Source: Kribbella pittospori (GTDB lineage Bacteria; Actinomycetota; Actinomycetes; Propionibacteriales; Kribbellaceae). Taken from it: 64,000 nucleotides of DNA. The notes beneath the pieces were generated by a model. It saw only the letters and a list, made by a program, of their open reading frames with translations, was not told the DNA's origin and searched no databases. The DNA lies in NCBI RefSeq assembly GCF_004331465.1, contig NZ_SJKB01000004.1, positions 620,001 through 684,000 on the forward strand. The letters are read 5' to 3'. The translations under genes were made by a program, and so were the position numbers. Of the stretch, positions 41,176 through 51,745 are shown one piece after another (within the stretch, counting starts at the first letter, position 1; each line of letters starts with the position of its first letter).

Positions 41176-42366
41176 GTGGCTGCGGTGGACCGCCTCCGAC
41201 TCGCACTTACGACGTACTCGGTCAAGCCACGCGGTGGTGTCGTGCACACCCTCGAGCTTGCGGAAGCACTGCAGGCTGCCGGGGTCGACGTGACCGTGAT
41301 TGCGCTGTCCGACCAGGGCAAGGGCTTCTTCCGGGAGGTCGGCGTACCGGTGCGGCTGGTCGATGCGCCGCCGCCCGCGCCGACGTTGGAGGAGCGGGTG
41401 TTCCAGTCGATCGCGACGTTGACCGACTTCCTCACCGAGATCGGCGACCAGTTCGACATCGTGCACAGCCAGGACTGCATCTCGGCCCGGGCCGCCGCCC
41501 GGGTTCGCGACGCGGGTACGCCGTTCCGGCTGATCAGAACCGTCCACCACGTCGACGACTTCACCACGCAGGCGCTGATGGACTGCCAGCGCAACGCGAT
41601 CCTCGAGCCGGACGACGTACTCGTGGTCAGCAAGCTCTGGCAGGACCTGCTGCTGCGCGACTACGGAGTCGAGGCCCGCATCGTCACCAACGGCGTCCGC
41701 ACCGACCGGTTCGGCGCCGGTGTCACCGAGCTGCGCCGCAAGGAACTGCGTGAGCGGATCAACGCCGGCGACCGCTTCGTCTACCTGACCGTCGGCGGCA
41801 TCGAGCCGCGCAAGGGCACCGCCTATCTCGTCGAGGCCTTGGCCCGGCTGAAGGCGACGCACCCGAATCCGCCGATGCTGGCGATCATCGGCGGACATTC
41901 CTTCCAGGACTACCGGGCCTACCGCGAGAAGGTCCTCGACTCGCTCGAGCCGAGTGGGCTGCAGCTTGGTACGGACGTCGTTCTGCTCGGCACTGTCTCC
42001 GACGAGGAGCTGCCGGAGTGGTTCGGTGCCGCGGACGGCTTCGCGTTCCCCTCGATGAAGGAGGGCTGGGGGTTGGTGGTCCTGGAGGCGATGGCCGCCG
42101 GACTCCCTGTCGTCACGTCCGACATCGACGTCTTCCACGAGTTCCTGACCGACGAGCAGGACGCACTGATGACCGGCGCGGGTGATACAGCCTCACTCGC
42201 CCAGGGTCTGGCGCGTCTGGTCGACGACGAAGCAACCCGGCAGCGGCTGGCCCGGCGCGGGCCGGCCGTCGCCGCGGCGTACCCGTGGTCCGTCACTGCC
42301 GAGCAACACCTCGAGGTCTATCGCCGAGCACTCTCATCACCCACCGAAGGAGAGCCCGACACATGA
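41176..42366 (+). CDS. Glycosyltransferase, MSMEG_0565 family
   Basis: 396 residues of GT4-type (GT-B fold). N-terminal YSVKPRGGVVHTLELAEALQAAG, middle LTVGGIEPRKGTAYLVEALARLK, and the donor-binding FPSMKEGWGLVVLEAMAAGLPVVTSDID block. Matches the glycosyltransferase that accompanies Nit1C-type clusters in mycobacteria. It may glycosylate a small product of the pathway. GTG 41176 lies three bases after fdrA. Its stop overlaps the cbtB start, tying cobalt uptake to this operon. Confidence 0.82.
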   Translation: MAAVDRLRLALTTYSVKPRGGVVHTLELAEALQAAGVDVTVIALSDQGKGFFREVGVPVRLVDAPPPAPTLEERVFQSIATLTDFLTEIGDQFDIVHSQDCISARAAARVRDAGTPFRLIRTVHHVDDFTTQALMDCQRNAILEPDDVLVVSKLWQDLLLRDYGVEARIVTNGVRTDRFGAGVTELRRKELRERINAGDRFVYLTVGGIEPRKGTAYLVEALARLKATHPNPPMLAIIGGHSFQDYRAYREKVLDSLEPSGLQLGTDVVLLGTVSDEELPEWFGAADGFAFPSMKEGWGLVVLEAMAAGLPVVTSDIDVFHEFLTDEQDALMTGAGDTASLAQGLARLVDDEATRQRLARRGPAVAAAYPWSVTAEQHLEVYRRALSSPTEGEPDT

Positions 42367-42545
42367 GCAATGTGACCACCACGGCCGAGCGCATCCCGGT
42401 CTGGGCGTATCTGATCGCCGTACTGTCGTTGATCGCCTTGTATCTCATCCTCCAGGACAACGGCGCGGTGCTGTCCACCGTCGCGCCGTACGTCCACGAG
42501 TTCACCCACGACGGGCGCCACATTCTCGGCGTGCCCTGCCACTAG
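42363..42545 (+). CDS. cbtB: Cobalt transporter subunit CbtB
   Basis: 60 residues: one membrane helix (PVWAYLIAVLSLIALYLIL) and a C-terminal histidine-rich metal-binding end, HEFTHDGRHILGVPCH, characteristic of CbtB. ATG 42363 overlaps the glycosyltransferase stop. CbtAB genes are usually placed behind a cobalamin riboswitch; none fits here, because the gene is coupled to its upstream neighbour. Likely supplies cobalt to the nitrile hydratase. Confidence 0.92.
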   Translation: MSNVTTTAERIPVWAYLIAVLSLIALYLILQDNGAVLSTVAPYVHEFTHDGRHILGVPCH

Positions 42546-42555
42546 GGACGCCGCG

Positions 42556-44264
<1,709 letters not shown>

Positions 44265-44296
44265 GAAGCGAGCCTCCAGAACTCGGGAATTGGGGA

Positions 44297-45172
44297 TCAG
44301 CGGGTCTTGGCCTGGCGGTCGAGCAGGCGCCAGAGCATTGGGGTGAAGATCAGCTGCATGGCCAGATCCATCTTTCCGCCGGGGCAGACGATGGTGTTCG
44401 GGCGCGACATGAACGAGTCGTGCAGCATCGACAGCAGGTACGGGAAATCGATCCCGCGCGGGTCCTTGAACCGGATCACGAGCATCGACTCGTCCGGCGT
44501 CGGGATCGTCCGCGCGATGAACGGATTGGACGTGTCGACCACCGGCACCCGCTGGAAGTTGACGTCCGTACGGGAGAACTGCGGGCACATGTAGTTCACG
44601 TAGTCGTGCATCCGCCGCAGGATCGTCTCCGTCACAGCCTCGGTCGAGTAGCCGCGCTTGTCCTTGTCCCGATGCAGTTTCTGCGTCCACTCCAGGTTGA
44701 TCACCGGCACGACCCCGATCAGCAGGTCGGCGTGCCGCGCGATGTCGACCTTCTCGGTGACGACCGCGCCGTGCAAACCCTCGTAGAACAACAGGTCCGT
44801 ATCACCAGGGAGCTCAGCCCAGGGCGTGAACGTCCCAGGCTCCTGCGAGTACGGCGCTGCCTCCTGCTCGTCGTGGAGGTACTTGCGCACGCGGCCACCG
44901 CCGCTCTCGCCGTACTGCCGGAACAGGCCTTCCAGCTCTTCGAAGAGGTTGGCGTCGGGACCGAAGTGGCTGAAGGTGTGATCCCCTTCGGCGAACGCCC
45001 GGGTCATCTCGTCCTTCATCCCCATCCGGTCGTAGCGGTGGAAACTGTCGCCCTCCACGAAGGCGGCGTTCACCTGCTCGCGCCGGAAGATCTGCTCGAA
45101 GGTCCGCATCACCGAGGTGGTGCCGGCTCCGGACGAGCCGGTGATCGCGACGACAGGGTGCTTGGCTGACAT
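44297..45172 (-). CDS. cbbP: Phosphoribulokinase (class I)
   Basis: Makes ribulose-1,5-bisphosphate from ribulose-5-phosphate, the other key enzyme of the Calvin cycle. 291 residues. P-loop GSSGAGTTSV, EGDSFHRYDR, FSHFGPDANLFEELE, LLFYEGLHGAVVTEKVDIARHADLLIGVVPVINLEW, and RGYSTEAVTETILRRMHDYVNY. The short bacterial class I form. ATG 45172 follows GAGGAG. Between fbp and gap in one operon. Confidence 0.96.
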   Translation of the reverse strand: MSAKHPVVAITGSSGAGTTSVMRTFEQIFRREQVNAAFVEGDSFHRYDRMGMKDEMTRAFAEGDHTFSHFGPDANLFEELEGLFRQYGESGGGRVRKYLHDEQEAAPYSQEPGTFTPWAELPGDTDLLFYEGLHGAVVTEKVDIARHADLLIGVVPVINLEWTQKLHRDKDKRGYSTEAVTETILRRMHDYVNYMCPQFSRTDVNFQRVPVVDTSNPFIARTIPTPDESMLVIRFKDPRGIDFPYLLSMLHDSFMSRPNTIVCPGGKMDLAMQLIFTPMLWRLLDRQAKTR

Positions 45173-45184
45173 GGGACCAACTCC

Positions 45185-46261
45185 TCAGGCGGTGGCGCGG
45201 TACAGACCGCGGAAGCCGTACAACGGATTGCCATGCTGCTCAGGGTCGCCGCCGGACTCGGCGTGGTACTGCTCGATCCGGTCGACCTCCTCGCGCGAGC
45301 CGAAGATCAGCCCGATCCGTTGGTGCAGCCGCGTGGGCTCGACCTCGAGGACGCGTTCCCGTCCGGTGATCGCGCGGCCGCCGGCCTGCTCGATCAGGAA
45401 CGCGATCGGGTTCGCCTCGTAGAGCAGCCGGAGCCGGCCTTCCTGGGCGGGGTCCTTGGAGTCGCGCGGGTAGAGGAACACGCCGCCGCGGGTCAGGATC
45501 CTGTGCGTCTCCGCCACCAATGAGGCGACCCAGCGCATGTTGAAGTCCTTCTGCCGCGGACCCGTCGTACCGGCCAGGCACTCGTCGATGTAGCGCTGTA
45601 CGGCCGGCTCCCAGAAGCGGCGGTTCGAGGTGTTGACCGCGAACTCGGCCGTTGCCTCGGGCACCTTGATGTCCTGCCGGGTCAGGAAGAACTCACCCAG
45701 CTCGGGGTCCAGCGTGAAGGCGTGTACGCCGATGCCCACCGTCAGCACCAGAACGGTCGACGGACCGTAGATCGCGTAGCCGCCGGCGACCTGTTGGGTT
45801 CCGGGCTGGAGGAAGTCGGCAACCTCGACGTCAGGCCCGGTGACGGGAGCGGCCAGGATCGAGAAGATGCTCCCGACCGACACGTTGACGTCGATGTTCG
45901 AGGAACCGTCCAGCGGGTCGAACACGAGCAGGCAGTTGCCCCGCGGATGGTGCGCCGGGATCTGGTACGGCGCCTCGAGCTCCTCCGACACCATGCCCGC
46001 GACGAGACCACCCCACTCGTTGGTGCGCACGAAGATCTCGTTGGCCAGCACGTCGAGCTTCTGCTGCTGCTCGCCCTGCACGTTCGTGGCACCCGCGGCG
46101 CCGATCACGCCGGTCAGCGCACCGGACGCGACCCGCTTCGAGATCGCCTTGCAGGCCAGCGCGACGTCGAGGATCAACGAGTCGACCTCCTCGCTCGCAC
46201 CGGGGTGCCGGCGACGGTCCTCGGTCAGGAACTGGGTCAGCGTCTGGCGTTCGGTCAGCAT
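45185..46261 (-). CDS. fbp: Class I fructose-1,6-bisphosphatase
   Basis: 358 residues. Metal and active-site motif FDPLDGSSNIDVNVSVGSIFSI, upstream GLVAGMVSEELEAPY with its acidic ligands, and GRLRLLYEANPIAFLIEQAGGRAITGRERVLEVEP near the C-terminus. Regenerates fructose-6-phosphate and perhaps sedoheptulose-7-phosphate. First gene of fbp-prk-gap. ATG 46261 follows AGGAG; the divergent promoter region holds two copies of the CRCCYG-GGGTGA element. Confidence 0.95.
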   Translation of the reverse strand: MLTERQTLTQFLTEDRRRHPGASEEVDSLILDVALACKAISKRVASGALTGVIGAAGATNVQGEQQQKLDVLANEIFVRTNEWGGLVAGMVSEELEAPYQIPAHHPRGNCLLVFDPLDGSSNIDVNVSVGSIFSILAAPVTGPDVEVADFLQPGTQQVAGGYAIYGPSTVLVLTVGIGVHAFTLDPELGEFFLTRQDIKVPEATAEFAVNTSNRRFWEPAVQRYIDECLAGTTGPRQKDFNMRWVASLVAETHRILTRGGVFLYPRDSKDPAQEGRLRLLYEANPIAFLIEQAGGRAITGRERVLEVEPTRLHQRIGLIFGSREEVDRIEQYHAESGGDPEQHGNPLYGFRGLYRATA

Positions 46262-46322
46262 GGACACTCCTCGCGGCAGGGGTGGGCTGCCCCGAGCACA
46301 CCATTGCCCCGGCGACGCGGCA

Positions 46323-46397
46323 TCCACCCGAGGGGTGACCGCAGGGGTGGGAGCCGTACGCCGGATCACCCACCCACTCAGCCCCGCGGGTGAATCG
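46323..46397. promoter_or_regulatory. Paired CRCCYG-GGGTGA elements (sites D1 and D2)
   Basis: TCCACCCGAGGGGTGACCGC at 46323-46342 and CAGCCCCGCGGGTGAATCG at 46379-46397 lie between the divergent fbp and aldolase-like genes. They resemble sites A-C. CACCC-GAG-GGGTG in D1 is a near-palindrome. The region may coordinate both second-block operons. Confidence 0.4.
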
Positions 46398-46458
46398 ATC
46401 GTGCGGACTGTTGCCTAGCGTCGATGCAACGCCGTACATCCGTTGCAGGGGGGCCGAA

Positions 46459-47325
46459 ATGCCCACGATGGACGAGACCGCCGCCGCGATCCTGGCACCA
46501 CCCAAGGGAATGCTGGTCGTGGACGAGTACGCCGAGGCCCTCGTCGGCACCTCCCGTGCTCACTCCTTTGCCGAGGCGGTTGTGCAGACCGAAGGCTTGA
46601 GCAACTACGTCTCGGCGGTGCTGCTGACGCCGGAAACCTTCGCTGCTGTGGAGCTCATGGAGCCCGCACCACTGATCGGTGTGCGGATGACGTCGGCGGA
46701 GGCCGCCGTACCGGCGGGCGCGTCGTTCGTCGAGTGGCGCGAGAATCTTTCACCGCTTGATGTTCCGCGCGGATCGGTCCACGTCGGTGTCGAGACGCTG
46801 GCGCAGGGCGCGGCGGAGGCGCAGGCCAAGGGAGTCCTTCCGGTCCTCACCATCGCCATGCCGGAGCTCGGCGCGTCCAGCATCGGTGTCACCCAGGCCG
46901 TCACGACGAACGCGCTGCTTGCTCTCCGCGCCGAGCTCGACCGTGTTGGTGTCGATCCCCACCACCTGTTGGTTCGGATCAACATGATCGTACCCGGACT
47001 CTCGAACCCGGTGCCGGCGGACTCCGAGCAGGTCGCTCGACGGACCGTGGCCCTGCTGGAGAAGGGCGTTCCGGCGCAGACTCCCGGCGTACTGCTGCTC
47101 TCCGGTGGGCAACCTCTCGACCGAGCCTGCGCCCACCTGAAGGCCATCGCCTCGGTCCCGGGCCAGTCCTGGCGAGTGACCTTCGGATTCTCGCGCCCGC
47201 TGATCGCCGCGGCTGCGGAGGCTTGGGGACGTGACGCCGACCATCGGCGCATCCTGCTCGACAACTGCAAGCAGGCCAGCGAATCAGTGGCTGCCGCGCT
47301 CGTGTCCGGCGGAGCCGCTTCGTGA
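46459..47325 (+). CDS. Degenerate class I aldolase-like protein (probable pseudoenzyme)
   Basis: 288 residues that align along their whole length with class I fructose-bisphosphate aldolase, but with key residues changed. Where the aldolase at 11230 has K142 in FAKWRAV, this has E92 in FVEWREN. Where it has the Schiff-base K223 in IVLKPNFVTPG, this has R173 in LVRINMIVPG. GRGILAADES is replaced by KGMLVVDEYAEAL. Catalysis by the normal mechanism is therefore unlikely. A regulatory or binding role, or another reaction, is possible. Divergent from fbp; followed by a coupled phosphatase (GTGA). Confidence 0.8.
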   Translation: MPTMDETAAAILAPPKGMLVVDEYAEALVGTSRAHSFAEAVVQTEGLSNYVSAVLLTPETFAAVELMEPAPLIGVRMTSAEAAVPAGASFVEWRENLSPLDVPRGSVHVGVETLAQGAAEAQAKGVLPVLTIAMPELGASSIGVTQAVTTNALLALRAELDRVGVDPHHLLVRINMIVPGLSNPVPADSEQVARRTVALLEKGVPAQTPGVLLLSGGQPLDRACAHLKAIASVPGQSWRVTFGFSRPLIAAAAEAWGRDADHRRILLDNCKQASESVAAALVSGGAAS

Positions 47326-48362
47326 GCCATCTCCACGACACGGCCGTCATCGACAGATCGCAGCCGATCCTGACGAAGTACCGCGGGGTGATCTGCGATC
47401 TCGACGGTGTGGTGTACCGCGGCGCGCACGCCGTGCCGGGAGCGGTTGCGAGTCTGAACGCGATGATCGCCGGCCAGGTGCCAGTGGTGTTCGCGACCAA
47501 CAACGCCTCCCGCTCCCCCGCCGCTGCACGCGAGCATCTGCGCGAGTTGGGGCTCGGCGACGAAGGCTGGTCCGTCGTCACCAGTTCGCAGGCGGCCGCG
47601 GCGTACCTGGCCGAACAGCTCCGACCAGGAGCGCCGGTGTTCGCGGTGGGTGGACCCGGCGTACCTGAGGCCCTCACCGAGGCAGGTCTGACACCCCTTC
47701 GGGTCACCGAGCTGGCCGACGGGCGGACGGTCGAAGCGGTGGTCCAGGGAGCAGGGCAGGACGTGACCTGGCGCGACCTGGCCGAGGTCGCCTACCTGGT
47801 CCAGGCGGGCGTGATCTGGGTCGCGACGAACCTCGACGCGACAGTTCCGACCTCACGCGGGCTGGCTCCGGGCAACGGCGCCTTCGTCGGTGCAGTGCAG
47901 ACCACCACACCGGCCGCCCCACACGTGACGGGCAAGCCTGGTACGGCGCTGTTCGACCTCGCCCGTTCCCGGCTCGGATCCGATCGCTCCGAAACCATCA
48001 TGGTCGGCGATCGCCTGGACACCGACATCGCCGGCGCCGGCGCGGCCGGCGTGGACTCGATGTTCGTGCTGGGCGGCGCCAGCACCCTGCGCGACCTGGC
48101 TTTCGCCGAGGACGCCGCGCGACCGACGTACTTCGGCTTCGACCTGTCGGGTCTCCTCCAACCTGGCCTGTACCAGCGGCACGGACCCGACGACGCCGTC
48201 GAGCTGTCACCCGATGGCGTGTTGTCGGTACGACGTCCTGTCGCTCGGCACCGGTTGCTCCAGGCAATCGTCTCGGCCGCATGGCACGCGCGCGATCACG
48301 ATCTACCGCTCGTCACGGACACCACCTTATGGGCGGAACTCGAACGCCGGCTCGGCGTCTGA
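47322..48362 (+). CDS. HAD-IIA phosphatase, phosphoglycolate-phosphatase-like
   Basis: 346 residues of the NagD/PGP (HAD-IIA) type. Motif I ICDLDGVVYRG, TNNASRSP, motif III GKPGTALFD and motif IV VGDRLDTDIAGA. In a Calvin cluster the natural substrate is 2-phosphoglycolate from the RuBisCO oxygenase reaction. It begins with GTG overlapping the aldolase-like stop. A TTA Leu codon occurs near the end (about 48328). The end overlaps the convergent amidase by 36 bases. Confidence 0.85.
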   Translation: MSHLHDTAVIDRSQPILTKYRGVICDLDGVVYRGAHAVPGAVASLNAMIAGQVPVVFATNNASRSPAAAREHLRELGLGDEGWSVVTSSQAAAAYLAEQLRPGAPVFAVGGPGVPEALTEAGLTPLRVTELADGRTVEAVVQGAGQDVTWRDLAEVAYLVQAGVIWVATNLDATVPTSRGLAPGNGAFVGAVQTTTPAAPHVTGKPGTALFDLARSRLGSDRSETIMVGDRLDTDIAGAGAAGVDSMFVLGGASTLRDLAFAEDAARPTYFGFDLSGLLQPGLYQRHGPDDAVELSPDGVLSVRRPVARHRLLQAIVSAAWHARDHDLPLVTDTTLWAELERRLGV

Positions 48363-49727
48363 CGCCCGCTCGACCAGCCGCGCCAGGCGCAGCAAACCCG
48401 CATCTCTGGCCGGCAGTCCGAGCAGCTCGAGTCCGACCGGAAGTCCCTCGTCCGTCCTACCCACCGGCAACGTCAACGCCGGCAGATCGGCTTGGGAAGC
48501 CACCAGGGTGTTGACGGGCAGCGCACGGCTCGGCAACCGGAGCCGGTCGCGATCCCGCCGCGGCGCAGGGACGCGGACCGTCGGGTAGACGAGCGCGTCG
48601 AGACCGCGGCTGGTCATCACGTTGACCATCGCTTCGCGCAGCCGACGCCGCCCGGCCAGCAGTTCCACCCGGCCCCGAACACTGGGTGACGAGCGGGTCG
48701 CGAGCAGCTCGGCGAGATCCAGCTCCTCGGGGAAGACTCCCTCGTCGTACAGCTCGGTGAAGGACCTGCCTTGAAGGGCGGGACGTGAAGCGAGGAAGGC
48801 GTCGAGGTCCGCTCGCGCCGCGACGACGTACGGCGAGCTGTCCCGAAGCAGCCCTTCGAGCGCCGGCACCTCGACGTCGGCAACGGGGACGCCGAGTCGT
48901 GCGAGTGCTTTGCCGACCACCGTCGAGACCTGATCGGAGCCGCCCCACGCGACCGGATCGCCCGGCCGGAGGAGGTGACCCAGCCGGTAGCTTTCCAGCG
49001 GTCGCGTCGGTTCGCTCACCGGCAGTCGCCCGTCGGAGAGCACGGCCAGGAGGAGCTCGGCGTCGTCGACACAGCTGGTCAGTGGACCTGGGGTGTCCTG
49101 CATCGACACCAGCGCGGACAACCCATGGGCCGGCACCAGGCCAGGCGTCGGCCGCATTCCAACCACCCCGTTGAAGGACGCCGGGACACGCACGGATCCG
49201 CCCGTATCGGACCCGAGTGCGGCGGGCACGAGACCGGCCGCGACCGCGACCGCTGACCCGCTGCTCGAGCCCCCTGCGTCGTGCTGCGGCGATCGGCCGT
49301 TGACGGTCCGGACTCCGATGGACGAGTCGAACAGCCACGACATCGCGAAGTCCGGAGTCGCGGTCTTGCCGAGAATGATCGCGCCGGCCGCCCGGAGTCG
49401 TCGGACAGCTTCGGCGTCGGCCTCCGGGAGGTAGTCGCGGAAGGCGTGGCACCCGAAGCTCGTCGGGATCCCTCGCGTCTCGAACACGTCCTTCACCAGG
49501 ATCGGGATCCCGTGCAGCGGCCCAAGGACGTCGCCCGTTCGACTGAGATGCTCGTCCGCCTCGGCGGCCTCTGCGCTTGCCAACGGATTCAGCGCCAGTA
49601 TGGCGCCCAGCCGCGGGTTGAGCTCGGTGATCCGGTTCAGACACTCGTTGACCAGAGCAACAGAGGTGAGATCGCCGGAGACCTGGTCGCGTCGGAGAGT
49701 GGCCAGGCTCGGCCAGGCAGCTGTCAT
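48327..49727 (-). CDS. Amidase (amidase-signature family)
   Basis: 466 residues. The Ser-cisSer-Lys catalytic set is visible: catalytic Lys in PILVKDVFETRG, GGSSSGSAVAVAAGLVPAALGSDTGGSVRVPASFNG with the two Ser. Hydrolyses amides to acids and ammonia; with nitrile hydratase it would complete nitrile use. ATG 49727 overlaps the stop of the Cys-rich gene (TGATG). Last gene of the rhodanese-77aa-Cys-rich-amidase operon. Confidence 0.92.
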   Translation of the reverse strand: MTAAWPSLATLRRDQVSGDLTSVALVNECLNRITELNPRLGAILALNPLASAEAAEADEHLSRTGDVLGPLHGIPILVKDVFETRGIPTSFGCHAFRDYLPEADAEAVRRLRAAGAIILGKTATPDFAMSWLFDSSIGVRTVNGRSPQHDAGGSSSGSAVAVAAGLVPAALGSDTGGSVRVPASFNGVVGMRPTPGLVPAHGLSALVSMQDTPGPLTSCVDDAELLLAVLSDGRLPVSEPTRPLESYRLGHLLRPGDPVAWGGSDQVSTVVGKALARLGVPVADVEVPALEGLLRDSSPYVVAARADLDAFLASRPALQGRSFTELYDEGVFPEELDLAELLATRSSPSVRGRVELLAGRRRLREAMVNVMTSRGLDALVYPTVRVPAPRRDRDRLRLPSRALPVNTLVASQADLPALTLPVGRTDEGLPVGLELLGLPARDAGLLRLARLVERASDAEPAFEFRP

Positions 49728-49990
49728 CAGCAGCTGCAGTACGAGCAGGAGCCCGACGCGCCGGTGTAGTAACCGCAGTCGTGGGATTCCGGACGGGCCG
49801 GTCCGACCCATCGCCGGATGACCGTCGCGAGGCTGCATCGCAGGCAGGACAGCCGGGTGACCAGCGTGCCGGAGTCCGGCGTCTCCCAGTACGCGACTGT
49901 CTCGGACTCGTGCTCGCCTTGCTTGCCGTCACACTGGGACGACTCGCAGGCCAGCACCACCTCGTCCACTTCTGAGCTTTCGATCAGCAC
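49727..49990 (-). CDS. Cys-rich small protein, unknown
   Basis: 87 residues with nine cysteines: ACESSQCDG, SCLRCSL and the end DCGYYTGASGSCSYCSC. This looks like a zinc-ribbon or other metal-binding protein. GTG 49990 follows a strong AGGAGGTGA ribosome site. It overlaps the amidase start, so the two products are probably used together. Family not recognised. Confidence 0.65.
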   Translation of the reverse strand: MLIESSEVDEVVLACESSQCDGKQGEHESETVAYWETPDSGTLVTRLSCLRCSLATVIRRWVGPARPESHDCGYYTGASGSCSYCSC

Positions 49991-50003
49991 GGGACTCACC
50001 TCC

Positions 50004-50237
50004 TCAGATCGGAACGCCCCAAGGGCGGGTCTCGAGTTCGAGGCGGTCGGCATCGGCCCGCAGCATCCGGGCCGCGCTCCGATGCGCCTCGACCGATGCC
50101 GGGAGCGACGCCCAGTACGGCGTACGTGCGGCCTCGTCCGCCGCAGCCTGCTCCTCGCGCTTCGCGAGGGCGTAGAGCTGCCGGCACAAGGCGGTGATGA
50201 GGTCTGGCTTCCAGTGGCCTTCGCTGCTGAGGTTCAT
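50004..50237 (-). CDS. Small helical protein, unknown
   Basis: 77 residues, MNLSSEGHWKPDLITALCRQLYALAKREEQAAADEAARTPYW then an Arg/Ala-rich helix ending RPWGVPI. ATG 50237 follows AGGAG. Thirteen bases before the Cys-rich gene. No family recognised; it could be an adaptor in the rhodanese/amidase operon. Confidence 0.6.
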   Translation of the reverse strand: MNLSSEGHWKPDLITALCRQLYALAKREEQAAADEAARTPYWASLPASVEAHRSAARMLRADADRLELETRPWGVPI

Positions 50238-50326
50238 CGGATCTCCTGGCCTGTGGGGGTCGTGAGGAGATGGTCCGCTGCCCTGTTGCACGGCCGTTGC
50301 AGAGGTCTGCAACGGCCGCCAGGGAT

Positions 50327-51187
50327 TCACACCTCGACCGGCACACCGATCAGAGAGCCGTACTCGACCCAGGAGCCGTCGTAGTTCTTGACCGACGGCT
50401 GGTCCAGGAGCTCGTGCAGCACGAACCAGCTGTGTGCGCTGCGCTCGCCGATGCGGCAGTAGACGACGATGTCGGGCGCAGCTTCGCCGCCGGGTCCGGC
50501 CAGCGCGAGCCCGGCGCCGGCGTACAGCTCGCGAAGCTGTGCGTCGCTGCGGAAGGTGCCGTCGTCGGCCACCGCCTGCGACCACGGCACGTTGACCGCT
50601 CCTGGTACGTGACCCGGAACCTGAGGCTGCTCCTGCGGGAAGTGCGCCGGGGCCAGGATCTCGCCGGAGAACTCGGCCGGCGACCGGACGTCGAGGATGC
50701 TGTCCCGGCCGATGGCTGCCATGACGTCGTCCCGGTAGGCCCGCAGGCTTCCGTCCGCGGGCTGGGCGCGATAGGCGGCCGGGCTCGGAGTACGCCGACG
50801 TAGTGTCTCCGCATCGGTCAGCGGTCGCCCGTCGAGCTCCCAGCGCTTCGTGCCACCGTCGAGCAGGCGTACGTCGCGATGACCGTAGAGCTTGAAGTAC
50901 CAGTACGCGTACGCCGCGAACCAGTTGTTGTCCCCGCCGTACAGGACCACCGTGTCGTCCGGCGTGACCTGGTGCGTGGTCAACAGCTGCTCGAACGCGT
51001 CCTGGCCGATCAGGTCGCGACGCAGCGGGTCCTGCAGATCGGCCCGCCAATCGAGTGCGAGGGCACCCGGGATGTGCCGAGCGGCGTGCGCCCCGGCGTT
51101 CTCGTCCACCTCGAAGACCACCACTGCGGGGTCGTCCAACTGCTTCTCGAGCCAGTCCCCATCGACCAGCACGTGCTCTCGGGCCAT
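50327..51187 (-). CDS. sseA: Thiosulfate/3-mercaptopyruvate sulfurtransferase (rhodanese)
   Basis: 286 residues with two rhodanese domains (about 1-140 inactive, 150-286 active). Active-site loop VVYCRIGERSAHSW with the nucleophilic Cys. Transfers sulfur to cyanide or thiols. The location upstream of the amidase and in an island with nitrile hydratase makes cyanide detoxification or sulfur supply plausible. ATG 51187 follows AGGAGG. The promoter is shared with the MarR gene. Confidence 0.92.
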   Translation of the reverse strand: MAREHVLVDGDWLEKQLDDPAVVVFEVDENAGAHAARHIPGALALDWRADLQDPLRRDLIGQDAFEQLLTTHQVTPDDTVVLYGGDNNWFAAYAYWYFKLYGHRDVRLLDGGTKRWELDGRPLTDAETLRRRTPSPAAYRAQPADGSLRAYRDDVMAAIGRDSILDVRSPAEFSGEILAPAHFPQEQPQVPGHVPGAVNVPWSQAVADDGTFRSDAQLRELYAGAGLALAGPGGEAAPDIVVYCRIGERSAHSWFVLHELLDQPSVKNYDGSWVEYGSLIGVPVEV

Positions 51188-51202
51188 CGTTCCTCCTGAT
51201 TA

Positions 51203-51216
51203 GTTAGTGCGCTAAC
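51203..51216. promoter_or_regulatory. Palindromic operator between rhodanese and MarR genes
   Basis: GTTAG-TGCG-CTAAC with further TTAG repeats on both sides (51200-51230), in the 62-base divergent region. The arrangement is that of a MarR/OhrR operator controlling its own gene and the neighbour. Confidence 0.6.
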
Positions 51217-51249
51217 CATTAGCGTACGCAAGATTGGTACACTCACGGT

Positions 51250-51714
51250 GTGGCCGAACGACAGCTGAGACAGACCGACCTCGAGAACCCGCTGGCCCTC
51301 GAGCACCAGGTCTGCTTCGCGCTGGCGATCGCCGCGCGCAGCGTCATCGCCCTCTACCGGCCTGTCCTCGAGCCGATGGGGCTGACGCACCCGCAGTACC
51401 TGGTCATGCTGGCGCTCTGGGAGTTCGAGCCGGTCTCGGTCAAGGACCTGTCCGGGATGCTGCAGCTCGAGCCGGCGACGCTGTCACCGCTGCTCAAGCG
51501 TCTCGAGAGCGCCGGCCTGCTGCGCCGCGACCGCGACACCAGGGACGAGCGTTCACTCGCCGTCTCGCTGACGGAGAAAGGGCGGGCCCTTCGCAAGGAG
51601 GCCCTGAAGGTGCCACCGGCAATCGTCGACCGCCTGGGCATGGACGTCGACGAGCTGATGCAACTCCACGAACGCCTGACCCGGGTCATCGCGGCCGCGA
51701 AGGAACCCAGCTGA
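51250..51714 (+). CDS. MarR/OhrR-family regulator
   Basis: 154 residues, winged helix-turn-helix with PVSVKDLSGMLQLEPATLSPLLKRLESAGLLRRDRDTRDERSLAVSLTEKG. The N-terminus LENPLALEHQVCFALAIAARS holds one Cys in the position of the peroxide-sensing Cys of OhrR. It may sense peroxide, persulfide or cyanide-derived thiol changes. GTG 51250. Divergent from the rhodanese operon. Confidence 0.9.
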   Translation: MAERQLRQTDLENPLALEHQVCFALAIAARSVIALYRPVLEPMGLTHPQYLVMLALWEFEPVSVKDLSGMLQLEPATLSPLLKRLESAGLLRRDRDTRDERSLAVSLTEKGRALRKEALKVPPAIVDRLGMDVDELMQLHERLTRVIAAAKEPS

Positions 51715-51745
51715 CCCGGCCCTTACGGTCGGGCAGAATGCGGGG

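Noticed and set aside
42300..42362. Cobalamin riboswitch before cbtB
   Set aside because: cbtB overlaps the upstream coding region, leaving no space for the roughly 200-base RNA; no B12-box sequence was noticed.
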